NCBI GenBank assembly: GCA_038216465.1
Contig: JBBQQC010000005.1
Span: 1-64,000 of the forward strand
Reading direction: 5' to 3'
Source: JACCZX01 sp038216465
GTDB lineage: Bacteria; Pseudomonadota; Gammaproteobacteria; Burkholderiales; Burkholderiaceae_F
Length of the DNA: 64,000 nucleotides
The notes under the pieces are model-generated. The model did no database searches and was not told the DNA's origin. It saw only the letters and a program-made list of their open reading frames with translations. The position numbers were made by a program, and so were the translations under genes. Numbering within the stretch: position 1 is the first letter of the stretch; every line of letters starts with the position of its first letter. Shown in pieces: positions 42,474-51,743 of the stretch.

Positions 42474-42479
42474 TATAAT
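42474..42479 (+). promoter_or_regulatory. Candidate -10 box (TATAAT) for lptD-surA-pdxA-rsmA
   Basis: A perfect TATAAT, 56 nt before the lptD ATG in the 99-nt divergent gap with amgK. The hexamer 17 nt upstream (ACGGCT) is a poor -35, so the promoter may be weak or activator dependent, or may use another sigma factor. Confidence 0.45.
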
Positions 42480-42534
42480 CGACTCGCTCTGCTCGGGCAC
42501 AGGCTGGCCAAAAAACAGCTTTCGCAGATTCTAA

Positions 42535-44820
42535 ATGCCACGCTTGCCGGCGATCGCCGTGTCTAGGTTTTTGCGCTGCCGTCTTCCGCTGCTTTGTGCA
42601 GCGTACCTGGTGGCGTGCGCCGCAGCGGTGGCGCAGACGACAGCCCCCGAAGTGCCGCAAGAAGTGCGTCCGCAACTGAAGCTCGACCGCCAGCTCGACG
42701 AAACCCGCGCGCACGCGCGCGTTGGCATGCCGACTTTCACACGCGCGCAAAACGTCGAAGGATCGATCGACGAGCGACTTATTCTGCGCGGCGACGCCGA
42801 GATGCGGCGCGGCGGCACCGTCGTGCGCGGCGACACCATCACCTACACGCAGGCCACCGATATCGTCAACGTCGAAGGGCACGCCCGAGTCTTTCGCGAC
42901 GGCGCTTCGTTTTCGGGGCCGCGACTCGACCTCCGCGTCGATGAACAGACCGGCACGATGCCCGATGCCAGCTATACGTACGCTGCGCGGAGAGGGCGCG
43001 GCGACGCGACGTTGATCGAATTTCTAGGCAGCGAACGTGCGCTCATGCAAAACGCGCGCTTCACCACCTGCGGGCCGGGCGACAACGCGTGGTGGGTGCA
43101 GGCGGAATCGATCGAGTTCGATGGACTTGACGAAACTGCTACCGCTACGTTTGCGACGCTGTACTTCAAAGGCCTGCCGATTCTCGCTTCGCCGATTCTG
43201 AGGTTTCCGACCAGCGACCGGCGCAAGTCCGGTTTTCTGACACCGAGTTTCGGGTTGAGCTCGACACTCGGCACCGACATCAAAACGCCGTATTACTTCA
43301 ACCTCGCACCCAACTACGACTACACGCTGACACCGAGGGTTATGAGCAAGCGCGGGGTATTGCTAGAAAACGAGCTGCGCTATTTGAACCCGAATCATCG
43401 CGGCACGCTGGTGTACGACATCATTCCTAAGGATCAGGAGTTCGGCCATTCGAGAGACTTCAAGGCCGTGCGCTATGAATACGCGTCGCCCGCCGGATTC
43501 GGCGCCGGCATCAACTACAACCGCGTGTCCGACGACCGTTACTTCGTCGATTTCGCCAGCACGATCGTCGACACGTCGCAGAAAGTGCTGCCGCAAGACG
43601 GCTATGTCGCCTACAGCCAGCCGTACTGGAACACGTCGGTACGCATCACAAAAAATCAGACCTTGCAGGATCCAAATACGCTGCAGACCGTCGCCAAGCC
43701 CTATGAGCGTGTGCCCCAGGTCAGCGTCAACGGTTACGTTGCCGACTGGAATGGGTTCGAAGCAGCGGCAGCGCTTGAAGGCACCCGATTCCAACACCCG
43801 ACGCTCGAATCCGGCGACCGCTACCTCGCGGATGTGCGCGCCGCTTACCCGATCCTCGCTGCAGGATGGTTTGTCATTCCGCGCGCGCGCATCTCTTCCG
43901 TCAAATACGATCTGAAGCCGCAACTCGGTAACGACGCCTCACAAACCCGAACGCTGCCGATATTGAGCCTCGACTCCGGCCTGATTTTCGAGCGCGACGT
44001 CGGCTGGTTCGGCCGCGCCGCGCAGCAAACGCTCGAACCGCGCCTTTTCTACGCCTACATTCCTTTCCGCGATCAAAGCAAGCTGCCGAATTTCGACAGC
44101 GCACTGGCCGACCTGAACTACGCGCAGCTCTTTAGCGAAAATATCTATTCCGGGTCGGATCGGATTTCGGAAGCCAATCAACTAACGGCAGCACTGACGA
44201 CCCGGATTCTCGACAACGAAACCGGAGCGGAGCGGTTGCGCGCGTCGATCGGGCAGCGCTACTACTTCACCGACCAGCGCGTGACATTGCCCGGCGAAAC
44301 ACCCCGTACGGCCAACGCGACCGACGTGCTGGCGGCGTTGACGGCGCAGCTGGGGCGTTCATGGGCCGTCGATCTTGCTGCGCAGTACGCGGCGGAGCGC
44401 AGCGAGTTTGTGCGAGCCACCGCAGGTGTGCGCTGGCAGCCGCGACGCGCTTCGGTGCTCAGCGCCTATTACCGATTTCAAACGAATGGCATCAGCCAGA
44501 TCGACTTGTCGGGCCAATGGCCGCTTTCCAACAGTTGGTATGGAGTCGGGCGCTTCAACTATTCGCTGCAGGACCGCCGCCTGATCGACATGGTCGCGGG
44601 CCTTGAATATCAGCAGGAATGCTGGCTGGTTCGCTTCGTGGTGCAGCGGTTTGCGACAACTGCAACGACGGCGACAACCAACTTCTATGTGCAGCTGGAG
44701 CTCAGCGGTTTGGCAAATATCGGATCGAGCGCCGCCAATCTTCTGCGGCGTAATATTCCCGGCTATCAGTCGCTGAACCCGGTGCCACGCGAGCCGGGAC
44801 GCTTCGATTACTACGAGTAA
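42535..44820 (+). CDS. lptD: LPS-assembly outer-membrane protein LptD
   Basis: 761 residues. The signal peptide (about 1-34) ends ACAAAVAQ. An OstA/LptA-like beta-jellyroll (LILRGDAEMRRGGTVVRGDT to about residue 140) leads into a large barrel with the family motif YYFNLAPNYDYTLTPRVMSKRG and ending LNPVPREPGRFDYYE. Cysteines in FTTCGPG and QQECWLVRF are the expected disulfide partners. With LptE it inserts lipopolysaccharide into the outer leaflet. surA, which chaperones LptD, starts right after its stop. Confidence 0.96.
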   Translation: MPRLPAIAVSRFLRCRLPLLCAAYLVACAAAVAQTTAPEVPQEVRPQLKLDRQLDETRAHARVGMPTFTRAQNVEGSIDERLILRGDAEMRRGGTVVRGDTITYTQATDIVNVEGHARVFRDGASFSGPRLDLRVDEQTGTMPDASYTYAARRGRGDATLIEFLGSERALMQNARFTTCGPGDNAWWVQAESIEFDGLDETATATFATLYFKGLPILASPILRFPTSDRRKSGFLTPSFGLSSTLGTDIKTPYYFNLAPNYDYTLTPRVMSKRGVLLENELRYLNPNHRGTLVYDIIPKDQEFGHSRDFKAVRYEYASPAGFGAGINYNRVSDDRYFVDFASTIVDTSQKVLPQDGYVAYSQPYWNTSVRITKNQTLQDPNTLQTVAKPYERVPQVSVNGYVADWNGFEAAAALEGTRFQHPTLESGDRYLADVRAAYPILAAGWFVIPRARISSVKYDLKPQLGNDASQTRTLPILSLDSGLIFERDVGWFGRAAQQTLEPRLFYAYIPFRDQSKLPNFDSALADLNYAQLFSENIYSGSDRISEANQLTAALTTRILDNETGAERLRASIGQRYYFTDQRVTLPGETPRTANATDVLAALTAQLGRSWAVDLAAQYAAERSEFVRATAGVRWQPRRASVLSAYYRFQTNGISQIDLSGQWPLSNSWYGVGRFNYSLQDRRLIDMVAGLEYQQECWLVRFVVQRFATTATTATTNFYVQLELSGLANIGSSAANLLRRNIPGYQSLNPVPREPGRFDYYE

Positions 44821-46206
44821 ATGAGTGCTAATCAATCCATGAACAAAGTTTTGGTTCGTAACTACCTGGCGATTACCGCCGCATCGCTGCTGGCGGTGAG
44901 CATTGGCTGGGCGCAAGCGCCGCAATCTGCGCCTTCGGCGCCCGCATCGATACCACGCGCCGCACCAAGGCCTGTCGACCGTATCGTCGCGGTCGTTAAC
45001 GATGAAGTCGTCACCGCCAACGAACTGCGCACGCGCGCGCGCATGGCGGAATCTCAGCTGCGCCGGCAGAAAATTCAACCGCCGTCGAACGACGTACTCG
45101 AGCGGCAAGTACTGGAGCGGATGATCGTGGACCGCGCGCAGCTGCAGTTGGCACGCGAAACCGGCGTGCGGGTCGACGATGCAACGGTCAACGCTGCGCT
45201 CGGCCGCATCGCGGAGTCCAACGGCTTGTCGGTGCAGACGTTGCGTCAGCGGCTCGAGGCAGACGGCGTTTCGTTTACTCAGTTTCGGGATGATATTCGG
45301 CAGGACATCATCCTGAACCGGTTACGCGAGCGCGAAGTTGACTCTCGAGTTCAGATTTCCGATAGCGAGCTTGAAAACTTCATCGCGGAGCAGGCCGGCG
45401 TCTCCGCAGACGCCGAGGAAATCAACGTTGCACAAATCCTGTTGCGCGTGCCCGAAAATGCGCCCGCCGATCGGGTCGACGCCGCGCGCGCGCGCGCCGA
45501 CGATCTAATTGCGCAACTAAAGAGTGGCGCCGACTTTGCGCGTGTCGCCGCCAGCTTTTCGAATGCGCCCGAGGCACTGCAGGGAGGCGAGCTGGGTTGG
45601 CGCAACGCGGATCGTCTGCCGACATTGTTCATCGATGCGCTAAAGGGGCTGAAAACCGGTGACGTGACGTCCGTGATACGCAGCCCGAACGGCTTCCACA
45701 TCTTGAAGGTTCTTGGTCGCCGCAGCGGCGTCGACAGCAAGCTGGCAACCGGACCGGTGCAGCAGACGCACGCGCGCCATATTCTGATGCGGGTATCGGA
45801 CTTGACCCCAGAGCCCGAGGTCAGGCGCAGGCTCGAAGAGATGAAGCAGCGTATCGACGCGGGCCAAATCGAGTTCGGCACCCTGGCTCGTTTGCACTCG
45901 GTCGATCCGAGCGGCAGCCGCGGCGGAGATCTGGGATGGCTCTATCCCGGCGACACGGTGCCTGAATTCGAGAAGTCGATGAACGCGCTGAAGATCAACG
46001 AGGTCAGCGCACCCACCCAGACACCATTCGGCTGGCACCTGATTCAGGTGCTCGAACGGCGCACCGAACAAGCCTCGTCCGAGCGTGGGCGCCTGCAGGC
46101 GCGGCAGGCGTTGCGCGATCGAAAAGCCGATGAGGCTTACCAAGACTGGATGCGGCAGCTGCGCGACAAGACGTATGTCGAGTACCGGCTCGACGATCGC
46201 TCATAG
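44821..46206 (+). CDS. surA: Periplasmic chaperone and peptidyl-prolyl isomerase SurA
   Basis: 461 residues. Signal peptide to about residue 32 (ending IGWAQ), SurA N-terminal domain (VDRIVAVVNDEVVTANELRT), then two parvulin domains: one beginning EEINVAQILLRVPE with GGELGWRNADRLP, the other QTHARHILMRVSDLT with GGDLGWLYPGDTVPEFE. It escorts outer-membrane proteins including LptD. The start is ATG 44821, immediately after the lptD TAA; ATG 44839 is a possible alternative. pdxA starts within its last 32 nt. Confidence 0.95.
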   Translation: MSANQSMNKVLVRNYLAITAASLLAVSIGWAQAPQSAPSAPASIPRAAPRPVDRIVAVVNDEVVTANELRTRARMAESQLRRQKIQPPSNDVLERQVLERMIVDRAQLQLARETGVRVDDATVNAALGRIAESNGLSVQTLRQRLEADGVSFTQFRDDIRQDIILNRLREREVDSRVQISDSELENFIAEQAGVSADAEEINVAQILLRVPENAPADRVDAARARADDLIAQLKSGADFARVAASFSNAPEALQGGELGWRNADRLPTLFIDALKGLKTGDVTSVIRSPNGFHILKVLGRRSGVDSKLATGPVQQTHARHILMRVSDLTPEPEVRRRLEEMKQRIDAGQIEFGTLARLHSVDPSGSRGGDLGWLYPGDTVPEFEKSMNALKINEVSAPTQTPFGWHLIQVLERRTEQASSERGRLQARQALRDRKADEAYQDWMRQLRDKTYVEYRLDDRS

Positions 46207-47194
46207 GTCGACGGACGCGCCTCGCATCGCGATCACGACCGGTGAGCCGGCGGGGATCGGGCCGGAGATTTCGCTCGCGGCGCTGAGCGGCGTCGAGGGT
46301 CTGGCCGACAACGCGCGCATCACGCTGATTGGCGACCAAGCATTGCTTGAACAACGGGCACGCGCGACCGGCATCGCATGGCCGATCGCAGCGACAATCG
46401 AACACGTGCCGCTGCGCACTGCCGCTTTGGCGGGCCGGCGCGATTCGCGCAACGCGCACTACGTGCTGGCCACGCTCGATCGTGCAATCGCCGGCGCCAT
46501 GGCGCTCGACTACGATGCAATCGTGACCGCACCCGTGCAAAAGAGCGTGCTCAATGACGCGCGCATTCCATTCACCGGTCACACAGAGTATCTGGCCGAG
46601 CGCACCGCGACGCCGCGCGTGGTGATGATGCTGGCAGGCGCCACTCCGCACGGGACGTTGCGGGTTGCGTTGGCGACAACCCACTTACCGCTCGCTTCAG
46701 TGCCAGGTGCGCTGAGTGTCGACGGAATCGCTGCCGTGCTGAAAATACTCGTGACCGAATTGCAATCGCGGTTCGGCATCGCCGCGCCGCGCGTTGTGGT
46801 CACCGGCTTGAATCCGCACGCCGGTGAAAGCGGTTACATGGGGCGCGAGGAAATCGAGATCATCGCGCCGGCAATTTCGCGAGTGCGCAGCCAAGGTCAT
46901 CAGGTCGACGGCCCGCTACCGGCCGATACCGTATTCGTACCGTCGCTTGTGCAGCGCTACGACGCCGTGCTCGCGATGTTTCACGACCAGGGCTTGCCGG
47001 TGCTGAAGTACGCCACCTTCGGACACGGCGTCAATATCACGCTCGGCTTGCCATTCGTCAGGACGTCGGTGGATCATGGCACCGCGCTCGATCTGGCGGG
47101 TACCGGCCGTGCGGATGCCGGCAGCATGCGCGCGGCGCTGAAGCTCGCGATCGAGCTGGCGCACCACTCGTTGCGCGAGCGTCGCGCTGCGTGA
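46175..47194 (+). CDS. pdxA: 4-hydroxythreonine-4-phosphate dehydrogenase PdxA
   Basis: 339 residues, pyridoxal phosphate synthesis. Family motifs: RIAITTGEPAGIGPEISLAA at the N terminus, metal-binding histidines in IPFTGHTEYLAE, GLNPHAGESGYMGREE and MFHDQGLPVLKYATFG. ATG 46175 is the only usual start that includes the first strand; it overlaps surA by 32 nt, so translation is probably coupled. rsmA follows with TGATG overlap. The surA-pdxA-rsmA order matches E. coli. Confidence 0.95.
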   Translation: MSSTGSTIAHRSTDAPRIAITTGEPAGIGPEISLAALSGVEGLADNARITLIGDQALLEQRARATGIAWPIAATIEHVPLRTAALAGRRDSRNAHYVLATLDRAIAGAMALDYDAIVTAPVQKSVLNDARIPFTGHTEYLAERTATPRVVMMLAGATPHGTLRVALATTHLPLASVPGALSVDGIAAVLKILVTELQSRFGIAAPRVVVTGLNPHAGESGYMGREEIEIIAPAISRVRSQGHQVDGPLPADTVFVPSLVQRYDAVLAMFHDQGLPVLKYATFGHGVNITLGLPFVRTSVDHGTALDLAGTGRADAGSMRAALKLAIELAHHSLRERRAA

Positions 47195-48021
47195 TGTCGC
47201 TTGCCCCGGATCGCGCACCGCATCGAGCTCGCCGCCGCTTCGGCCAGAATTTCCTGCACGACCCCGGCGTCCTCGCCCGTATCGTCGAAGCGATTGCCCC
47301 GCAGCCCGGACAGGCGATCGTCGAGATCGGGCCGGGCCAAGCGGCGCTGACCAGCCGGCTCATCGAGCGCGCCGGTCATGTGCACGCGATCGAAATCGAT
47401 CGCGACCTTGCCGCTCTTCTGCGCGAGCGCTTTCCCGCCGACGCGTTGACCCTGATCGAGGCCGACGCGCTACAAGTCGACTGGCGCAGCCTGGCGGCGC
47501 ATATATCTTCGCCCTCGGTGTCCCTGCGCATTGTCGGCAACCTTCCGTACAACATTTCAACGCCGCTGCTGTTCGCGCTTTGGCCGATCGCCGACCTCGT
47601 CACCGACCAGCACTTCATGCTGCAGCGAGAAGTGGTGGATCGGATGGTGGCTGCCCCGGGCAGTAAGACGTATGGGCGGCTGTCGGTGATGCTGCAGTTC
47701 CGCTACCGGCTAGAAAAACTGTTTGACGTGGGGGCCGGTGCATTCAAGCCGGTGCCGCAAGTGACGTCGAGCGTTGTTCGCATGCAGCCGCGCGCCTGCG
47801 GCGAGTTGGCTGACGTCGACGCAGATGCATTCGCGCGGGTCGTCGGTGCCGCGTTTGGCCAGCGGCGCAAGACTCTGCGCAACGCGCTGTCGGAACTGTT
47901 CGACGCCGACGACATCGCTTCGAGCGGAATCGATCCAAAGGCGCGCGCCGAGACACTGGACGTCGAAAGCTTCGTCCGGTTGGCGCAGCGTCTGATTAGC
48001 GCTAGAACGAAACAGCGTTGA
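47194..48021 (+). CDS. rsmA: 16S rRNA dimethyladenosine transferase RsmA (KsgA)
   Basis: 275 residues. The SAM-binding motif is VEIGPGQAALTS, the catalytic motif is GNLPYNIST, and the N terminus has RRFGQNFLHDP. It dimethylates A1518 and A1519 of 16S rRNA late in small-subunit assembly. ATG 47194 overlaps the pdxA stop as TGATG; a GTG one codon earlier is equally coupled. Its last 20 nt overlap the 3' end of the convergent YgjP-like gene. Confidence 0.96.
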   Translation: MSLAPDRAPHRARRRFGQNFLHDPGVLARIVEAIAPQPGQAIVEIGPGQAALTSRLIERAGHVHAIEIDRDLAALLRERFPADALTLIEADALQVDWRSLAAHISSPSVSLRIVGNLPYNISTPLLFALWPIADLVTDQHFMLQREVVDRMVAAPGSKTYGRLSVMLQFRYRLEKLFDVGAGAFKPVPQVTSSVVRMQPRACGELADVDADAFARVVGAAFGQRRKTLRNALSELFDADDIASSGIDPKARAETLDVESFVRLAQRLISARTKQR

Positions 48022-48814
48022 TTTCAACGCGCTTGATCTGGTCGCGCGCGGCTTCGAAACCCGGCAACAGCCGCGCGACCTCGCACCAGAAGCGCGGGCT
48101 GTGATTGAGCTCCCGCAGGTGTGCTAACTCGTGCGCGATAACGTAATCGATCACCGGCACGCAAAAATGCACGAGACGCCAGCTCAGCCGGACGCGTCCA
48201 TCGTGTGAGCACGATCCCCATTGCGTGCGCGCCGAGGACAGGCGCCAACCGGCAAAGCGCGCATCGACACGGCCGGAAAATCGATCGAGCCGCTCGCCGA
48301 TGATGCTGCGCGCCTGCATCTGCAACCAGGACTGAAGCGCGCGCCGCACCTGCAGCTCGGCAGCCTCAAGCGGCAGCGCCAGATGAATCTCGTTTGCACA
48401 GCTGTCGAAGTGAGCAACGTTGGCACCCAGCCGCAGCGTCGCCGCGCTACCCAGGTATCGAATCGTTCCACCTTCGGTAAAGCGAATTGCCAGCAGACGC
48501 TGCCGCTCGTACCACGCGCGCAACTCGGTCTGCTTGGCGAAAATCCAATGCTGATTTTCGACGATTGCCGCCTCGATCTCGCGCAGCGCACTTGAGGGCG
48601 GCGCGCGAACGGTCAGCCCCTGCTCGTTGACCTGCAGCCCGATCGTGCGCCGGCGCACGCGCTGTAGCCGGTAAACAATGATTTGATTGGCCACGGCGAC
48701 GCGGAGTTCGCTCACCGGCGTTATTTCACGCCTGGTGAATGCAGCTTGCAGCGACTCTAATGCCAATTGCAGCTGCTGATACGCACGCAGCTGCGGCCGC
48801 TGAGTGCTTCTCAC
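48002..48814 (-). CDS. YgjP-like zinc metallopeptidase (DUF45/M48-related)
   Basis: 270 residues. The zinc motif HELAHLRELNHSPRFW has HExxH plus the downstream His, preceded by the family stretch TQWGSCSHDGRVRLSWRLVH. No signal peptide or membrane helix is seen, so it is cytoplasmic. The substrate is unknown for the family. The start is GTG 48814, overlapping the plsC stop as GTGA; a shorter protein is possible because the first 50 residues are outside the conserved domain. The 3' end overlaps rsmA by 20 nt. Confidence 0.85.
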   Translation of the reverse strand: MRSTQRPQLRAYQQLQLALESLQAAFTRREITPVSELRVAVANQIIVYRLQRVRRRTIGLQVNEQGLTVRAPPSSALREIEAAIVENQHWIFAKQTELRAWYERQRLLAIRFTEGGTIRYLGSAATLRLGANVAHFDSCANEIHLALPLEAAELQVRRALQSWLQMQARSIIGERLDRFSGRVDARFAGWRLSSARTQWGSCSHDGRVRLSWRLVHFCVPVIDYVIAHELAHLRELNHSPRFWCEVARLLPGFEAARDQIKRVEINAVSF

Positions 48815-49590
48815 GACGCTTCCGCCGCGGCGTTCTCCATACTTCTACCGCTCGCTGGCACGTACGGCGCGCTGTAACGATGCGGCGCCAGCTGGCGCAT
48901 CTCCGATTCGATCCACGCCTCGACGAGCGCAGCGACTTCCTCCGCGGTCCTGCCGCTCGGATCGATCGCGGGACCAATCGACACCTGGATGGTGCCCGGC
49001 ATCTTGATAAACCGGCCTTTGGGCCAGAGTTCGCCCGAGTTCACTGCGATCGGCACCGCCCACGCGCCGGTACGCACCGCCAGCCGCGCGCCTCCGGTCT
49101 TATAGCGCTTGGTCGCGCCCGGCTTGGTGCGCGTTCCCTCAGGGAAAATGACGATCCACCATCCACGTCCCAGTCGGTCCTTGCCCTGTTCGACGACCTG
49201 CTCGAACGCGTCCTGACCCTTGCTGCGGTCGATGCTGATCATCTGCGCCGATGCAATGCCCCAGCCGAAAAACGGCATCCAGTTGAGCTCGCGCTTGTAA
49301 ACGAACGTCAGATCACGCGGCATCGCGTTCGGCAGCCAGAATGTCTCCCACGTCGATTGATGTTTGGGCAGCACGATGGCCGGACCGTCAGGCAGGTTGT
49401 GTCGGCCTTTGACCTGATACTTGATGCCGCAAATAACGCGCGCTCCCCAGACGGCCATCCCGGTCCAGCGCATGCACAACAAGTAGCGCGTATGCACCGG
49501 AAACAGCCAGCCTGCCAACACGACGAACGACCAGGGCACCACCGTTACGAACAGAAAGGTAACGTATGCGAGCGATCGCAGCCACAGCAT
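48811..49590 (-). CDS. plsC: 1-acyl-sn-glycerol-3-phosphate acyltransferase PlsC
   Basis: 259 residues. A first membrane helix (residues about 5-30) is followed by acyltransferase motif I VLPKHQSTWETFWLP, motif III VIFPEGTRTKPGA and motif IV WAVPIAVNSGELW. It adds the second acyl chain to make phosphatidic acid at the inner membrane. It starts 21 nt after glyS. The gmhB gene that commonly separates glyS and plsC in related genomes is absent. Confidence 0.92.
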   Translation of the reverse strand: MLWLRSLAYVTFLFVTVVPWSFVVLAGWLFPVHTRYLLCMRWTGMAVWGARVICGIKYQVKGRHNLPDGPAIVLPKHQSTWETFWLPNAMPRDLTFVYKRELNWMPFFGWGIASAQMISIDRSKGQDAFEQVVEQGKDRLGRGWWIVIFPEGTRTKPGATKRYKTGGARLAVRTGAWAVPIAVNSGELWPKGRFIKMPGTIQVSIGPAIDPSGRTAEEVAALVEAWIESEMRQLAPHRYSAPYVPASGRSMENAAAEAS

Positions 49591-49611
49591 CGAGCGCCTT
49601 AGCAGTCCGAT

Positions 49612-51741
49612 TCAGCCACTGAGCTTGGAGATGTCCGCCACGCGATTCATCGTCGTGCGCACCGCTGCCAGCAGGCCAAGACGGTTCGCGCGCAACTTGG
49701 CGTCTTCGACGTTGACCATCACCTCGTCGAAGAAGCGATCGACCGGCAGCTTCAGAGGTGCCAGTGACTTCAACATCGCCGCATAGTCGCCGGAGGCATA
49801 CAGCTGCTCGGCCCATGGGCGCACCGCGCTGAACGCCTCTCCGAGAGAGAGCTCCGCCGGCTCGAACAGCAACGCCCGGTCGAAGACGATCGGCACATCG
49901 TCGGCTTTCTTCAGGATGTTGCCGATCCGCTTGTTGGCCGCCGCGAGGCTCTCGGCCTCGGGCAGCGCCATGAACGCGCGCACCGCCGCCAACAGCTGCG
50001 GCACCTGATCGATCCTAATTGGTTGCAACGAGATAACCGCCTCGACTTGCTGCGGCGAGTAACCGTCCTCGCGCAGCATTCCGCGCAGACGCTCGTATAG
50101 AAACTCGCGTACGTTCGTCTCCGGCGGGTTGAATGCGGCGACACCGGCGAACGCCGCCATTGCAACGTGCAGCAGACGGTCCAGCGGGATCGCCAGATGT
50201 TTCTCGATCAGCATTCGCAGAATGCCAAGCGCATGCCGCCGCAGCGCGTACGGATCCTTGTCGCCGCTGGGCTGTTCGCCGACCCCAAACAACCCGACCA
50301 GTGTTTCTAGCTTGTCGGCCAGCGCGACGTACAGACCTACCGCCCCCGACGGTAGCGAGTCGCCGGCGAACCGCGGGTGATAGTGCTCGCGAATTGCGAG
50401 CGATACGGCCGCGTCTTCGCCGTCATTGCGCGCGTAATACTCCCCCATAATGCCCTGCAGCTCAGGAAATTCGCCCACCATGGAGGTGCGCAGATCGGCC
50501 TTGGCAAGCCGCGCGGCGCGCTCGATCAACGCCTGATCAACCCCTGGTTTCGCACCATGGCCCGTGGTTGCGGCAGCCCCGACTTCTCGGGCGATGCCGG
50601 CCGCTATCGCAGCGACCCTTTCCGTGCGCTGCAGCTGCGTGCCGAGCTTGCCGTGATAGACAATGTGCGCGAGCCCGTCGACGCGACTTGCGAGTGTTTG
50701 CTTGCGATCCTGGTCGTAGAAAAACTTGGCGTCCGCAAGCCGCGCATGCACCACGCGCGCATTGCCGGCGCGAATCGCTTTGCCACCGTCGGCGGCGTCG
50801 ATGTTGGCCACCAGCAGAAAGCGATCTGTCAGCTTGCCGGTGGCATCGTTTAGCGCAAAGTATCTCTGGTTCTGCTGCATCGTCAGCAGCAGGCACTCGG
50901 CGGGCACCGAAAGATATTCCGCGTCGAAGGCAGAGTCGTATACGACCGGCCATTCGACCAGCGCGGTGACTTCATCGAGCAACTCGTCCGGCATCACCGG
51001 CGCTGCACCGAGCTTGGCAGCCAGTGCCTGCAGCAACGATTCGATCTTGGCACGGCGTTCACTGAATGACGCGATCACGTAGCCATCGTCCAGCAACTGT
51101 TCGGCATACATGTCCGCCGAGAGGACCGTCAGCGTGCCCGGCGCGAGAAATCGATGCCCTTCGGTCTTCGTGCCAGCTTGCAACCCGAGCGCGTGCACCG
51201 GAATCACCGCGTGACCGTGCATTGCGATCAAACGATGTGCCGGGCGGACGAACCTGGCAGTTGTTTCACCGTCCGCCAGTTGATAGCTCATCATCTTCGG
51301 AATCGGCAGCGCTGCAATCGTCTGCTCGATCGTCACCTGCAGTGCCGAAACCAACAGCTCTCCCGGCTTTTCTCCCACGTAGACCAGCACTTCCTGCTTG
51401 CCGTCGCTTTCGCGCTTCAATCGTCTGGCGTCGGCTTCGACACCCAGCGCCGCCAGTTTCTTCTGCAGCGCCGGCGTCGCGCGGCCATCGGCGCCGATCC
51501 CAATTGTTACCGGCAGCAGCTTCTGACGCAGCAGCGTATCGGCGGAGCGCGCGGCAACAGAGGTGATCTGAACGGCGAGCCGTCGCGGGGAGCAGTACGC
51601 ATTCGCCACGCTCTGGTCGGACAAGAATCCGCGTGCCCGCAGACCGCTCTCGATTCCGGAGGCGAAGGCATTGCAGAGCGCCTTCAGCGCTTTCGGGGGC
51701 AGCTCTTCGGTGTGGATTTCTACCAGCAGCGACGCGTTCAT
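49612..51741 (-). CDS. glyS: Glycyl-tRNA synthetase beta subunit
   Basis: 709 residues. The N terminus SLLVEIHTEELPPKALKAL and the tRNA-recognition parts (AVQLT-like, RFVRPAHRLIAMHG; GDKDPYALRRHALGILRML) are typical of GlyS. With GlyQ it forms the alpha2beta2 bacterial glycyl-tRNA synthetase. ATG 51741 lies 2 nt after the glyQ stop; the longer open frame runs back through glyQ in another frame. Length matches the family (about 690-710). Confidence 0.96.
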   Translation of the reverse strand: MNASLLVEIHTEELPPKALKALCNAFASGIESGLRARGFLSDQSVANAYCSPRRLAVQITSVAARSADTLLRQKLLPVTIGIGADGRATPALQKKLAALGVEADARRLKRESDGKQEVLVYVGEKPGELLVSALQVTIEQTIAALPIPKMMSYQLADGETTARFVRPAHRLIAMHGHAVIPVHALGLQAGTKTEGHRFLAPGTLTVLSADMYAEQLLDDGYVIASFSERRAKIESLLQALAAKLGAAPVMPDELLDEVTALVEWPVVYDSAFDAEYLSVPAECLLLTMQQNQRYFALNDATGKLTDRFLLVANIDAADGGKAIRAGNARVVHARLADAKFFYDQDRKQTLASRVDGLAHIVYHGKLGTQLQRTERVAAIAAGIAREVGAAATTGHGAKPGVDQALIERAARLAKADLRTSMVGEFPELQGIMGEYYARNDGEDAAVSLAIREHYHPRFAGDSLPSGAVGLYVALADKLETLVGLFGVGEQPSGDKDPYALRRHALGILRMLIEKHLAIPLDRLLHVAMAAFAGVAAFNPPETNVREFLYERLRGMLREDGYSPQQVEAVISLQPIRIDQVPQLLAAVRAFMALPEAESLAAANKRIGNILKKADDVPIVFDRALLFEPAELSLGEAFSAVRPWAEQLYASGDYAAMLKSLAPLKLPVDRFFDEVMVNVEDAKLRANRLGLLAAVRTTMNRVADISKLSG

Positions 51742-51743
51742 CA

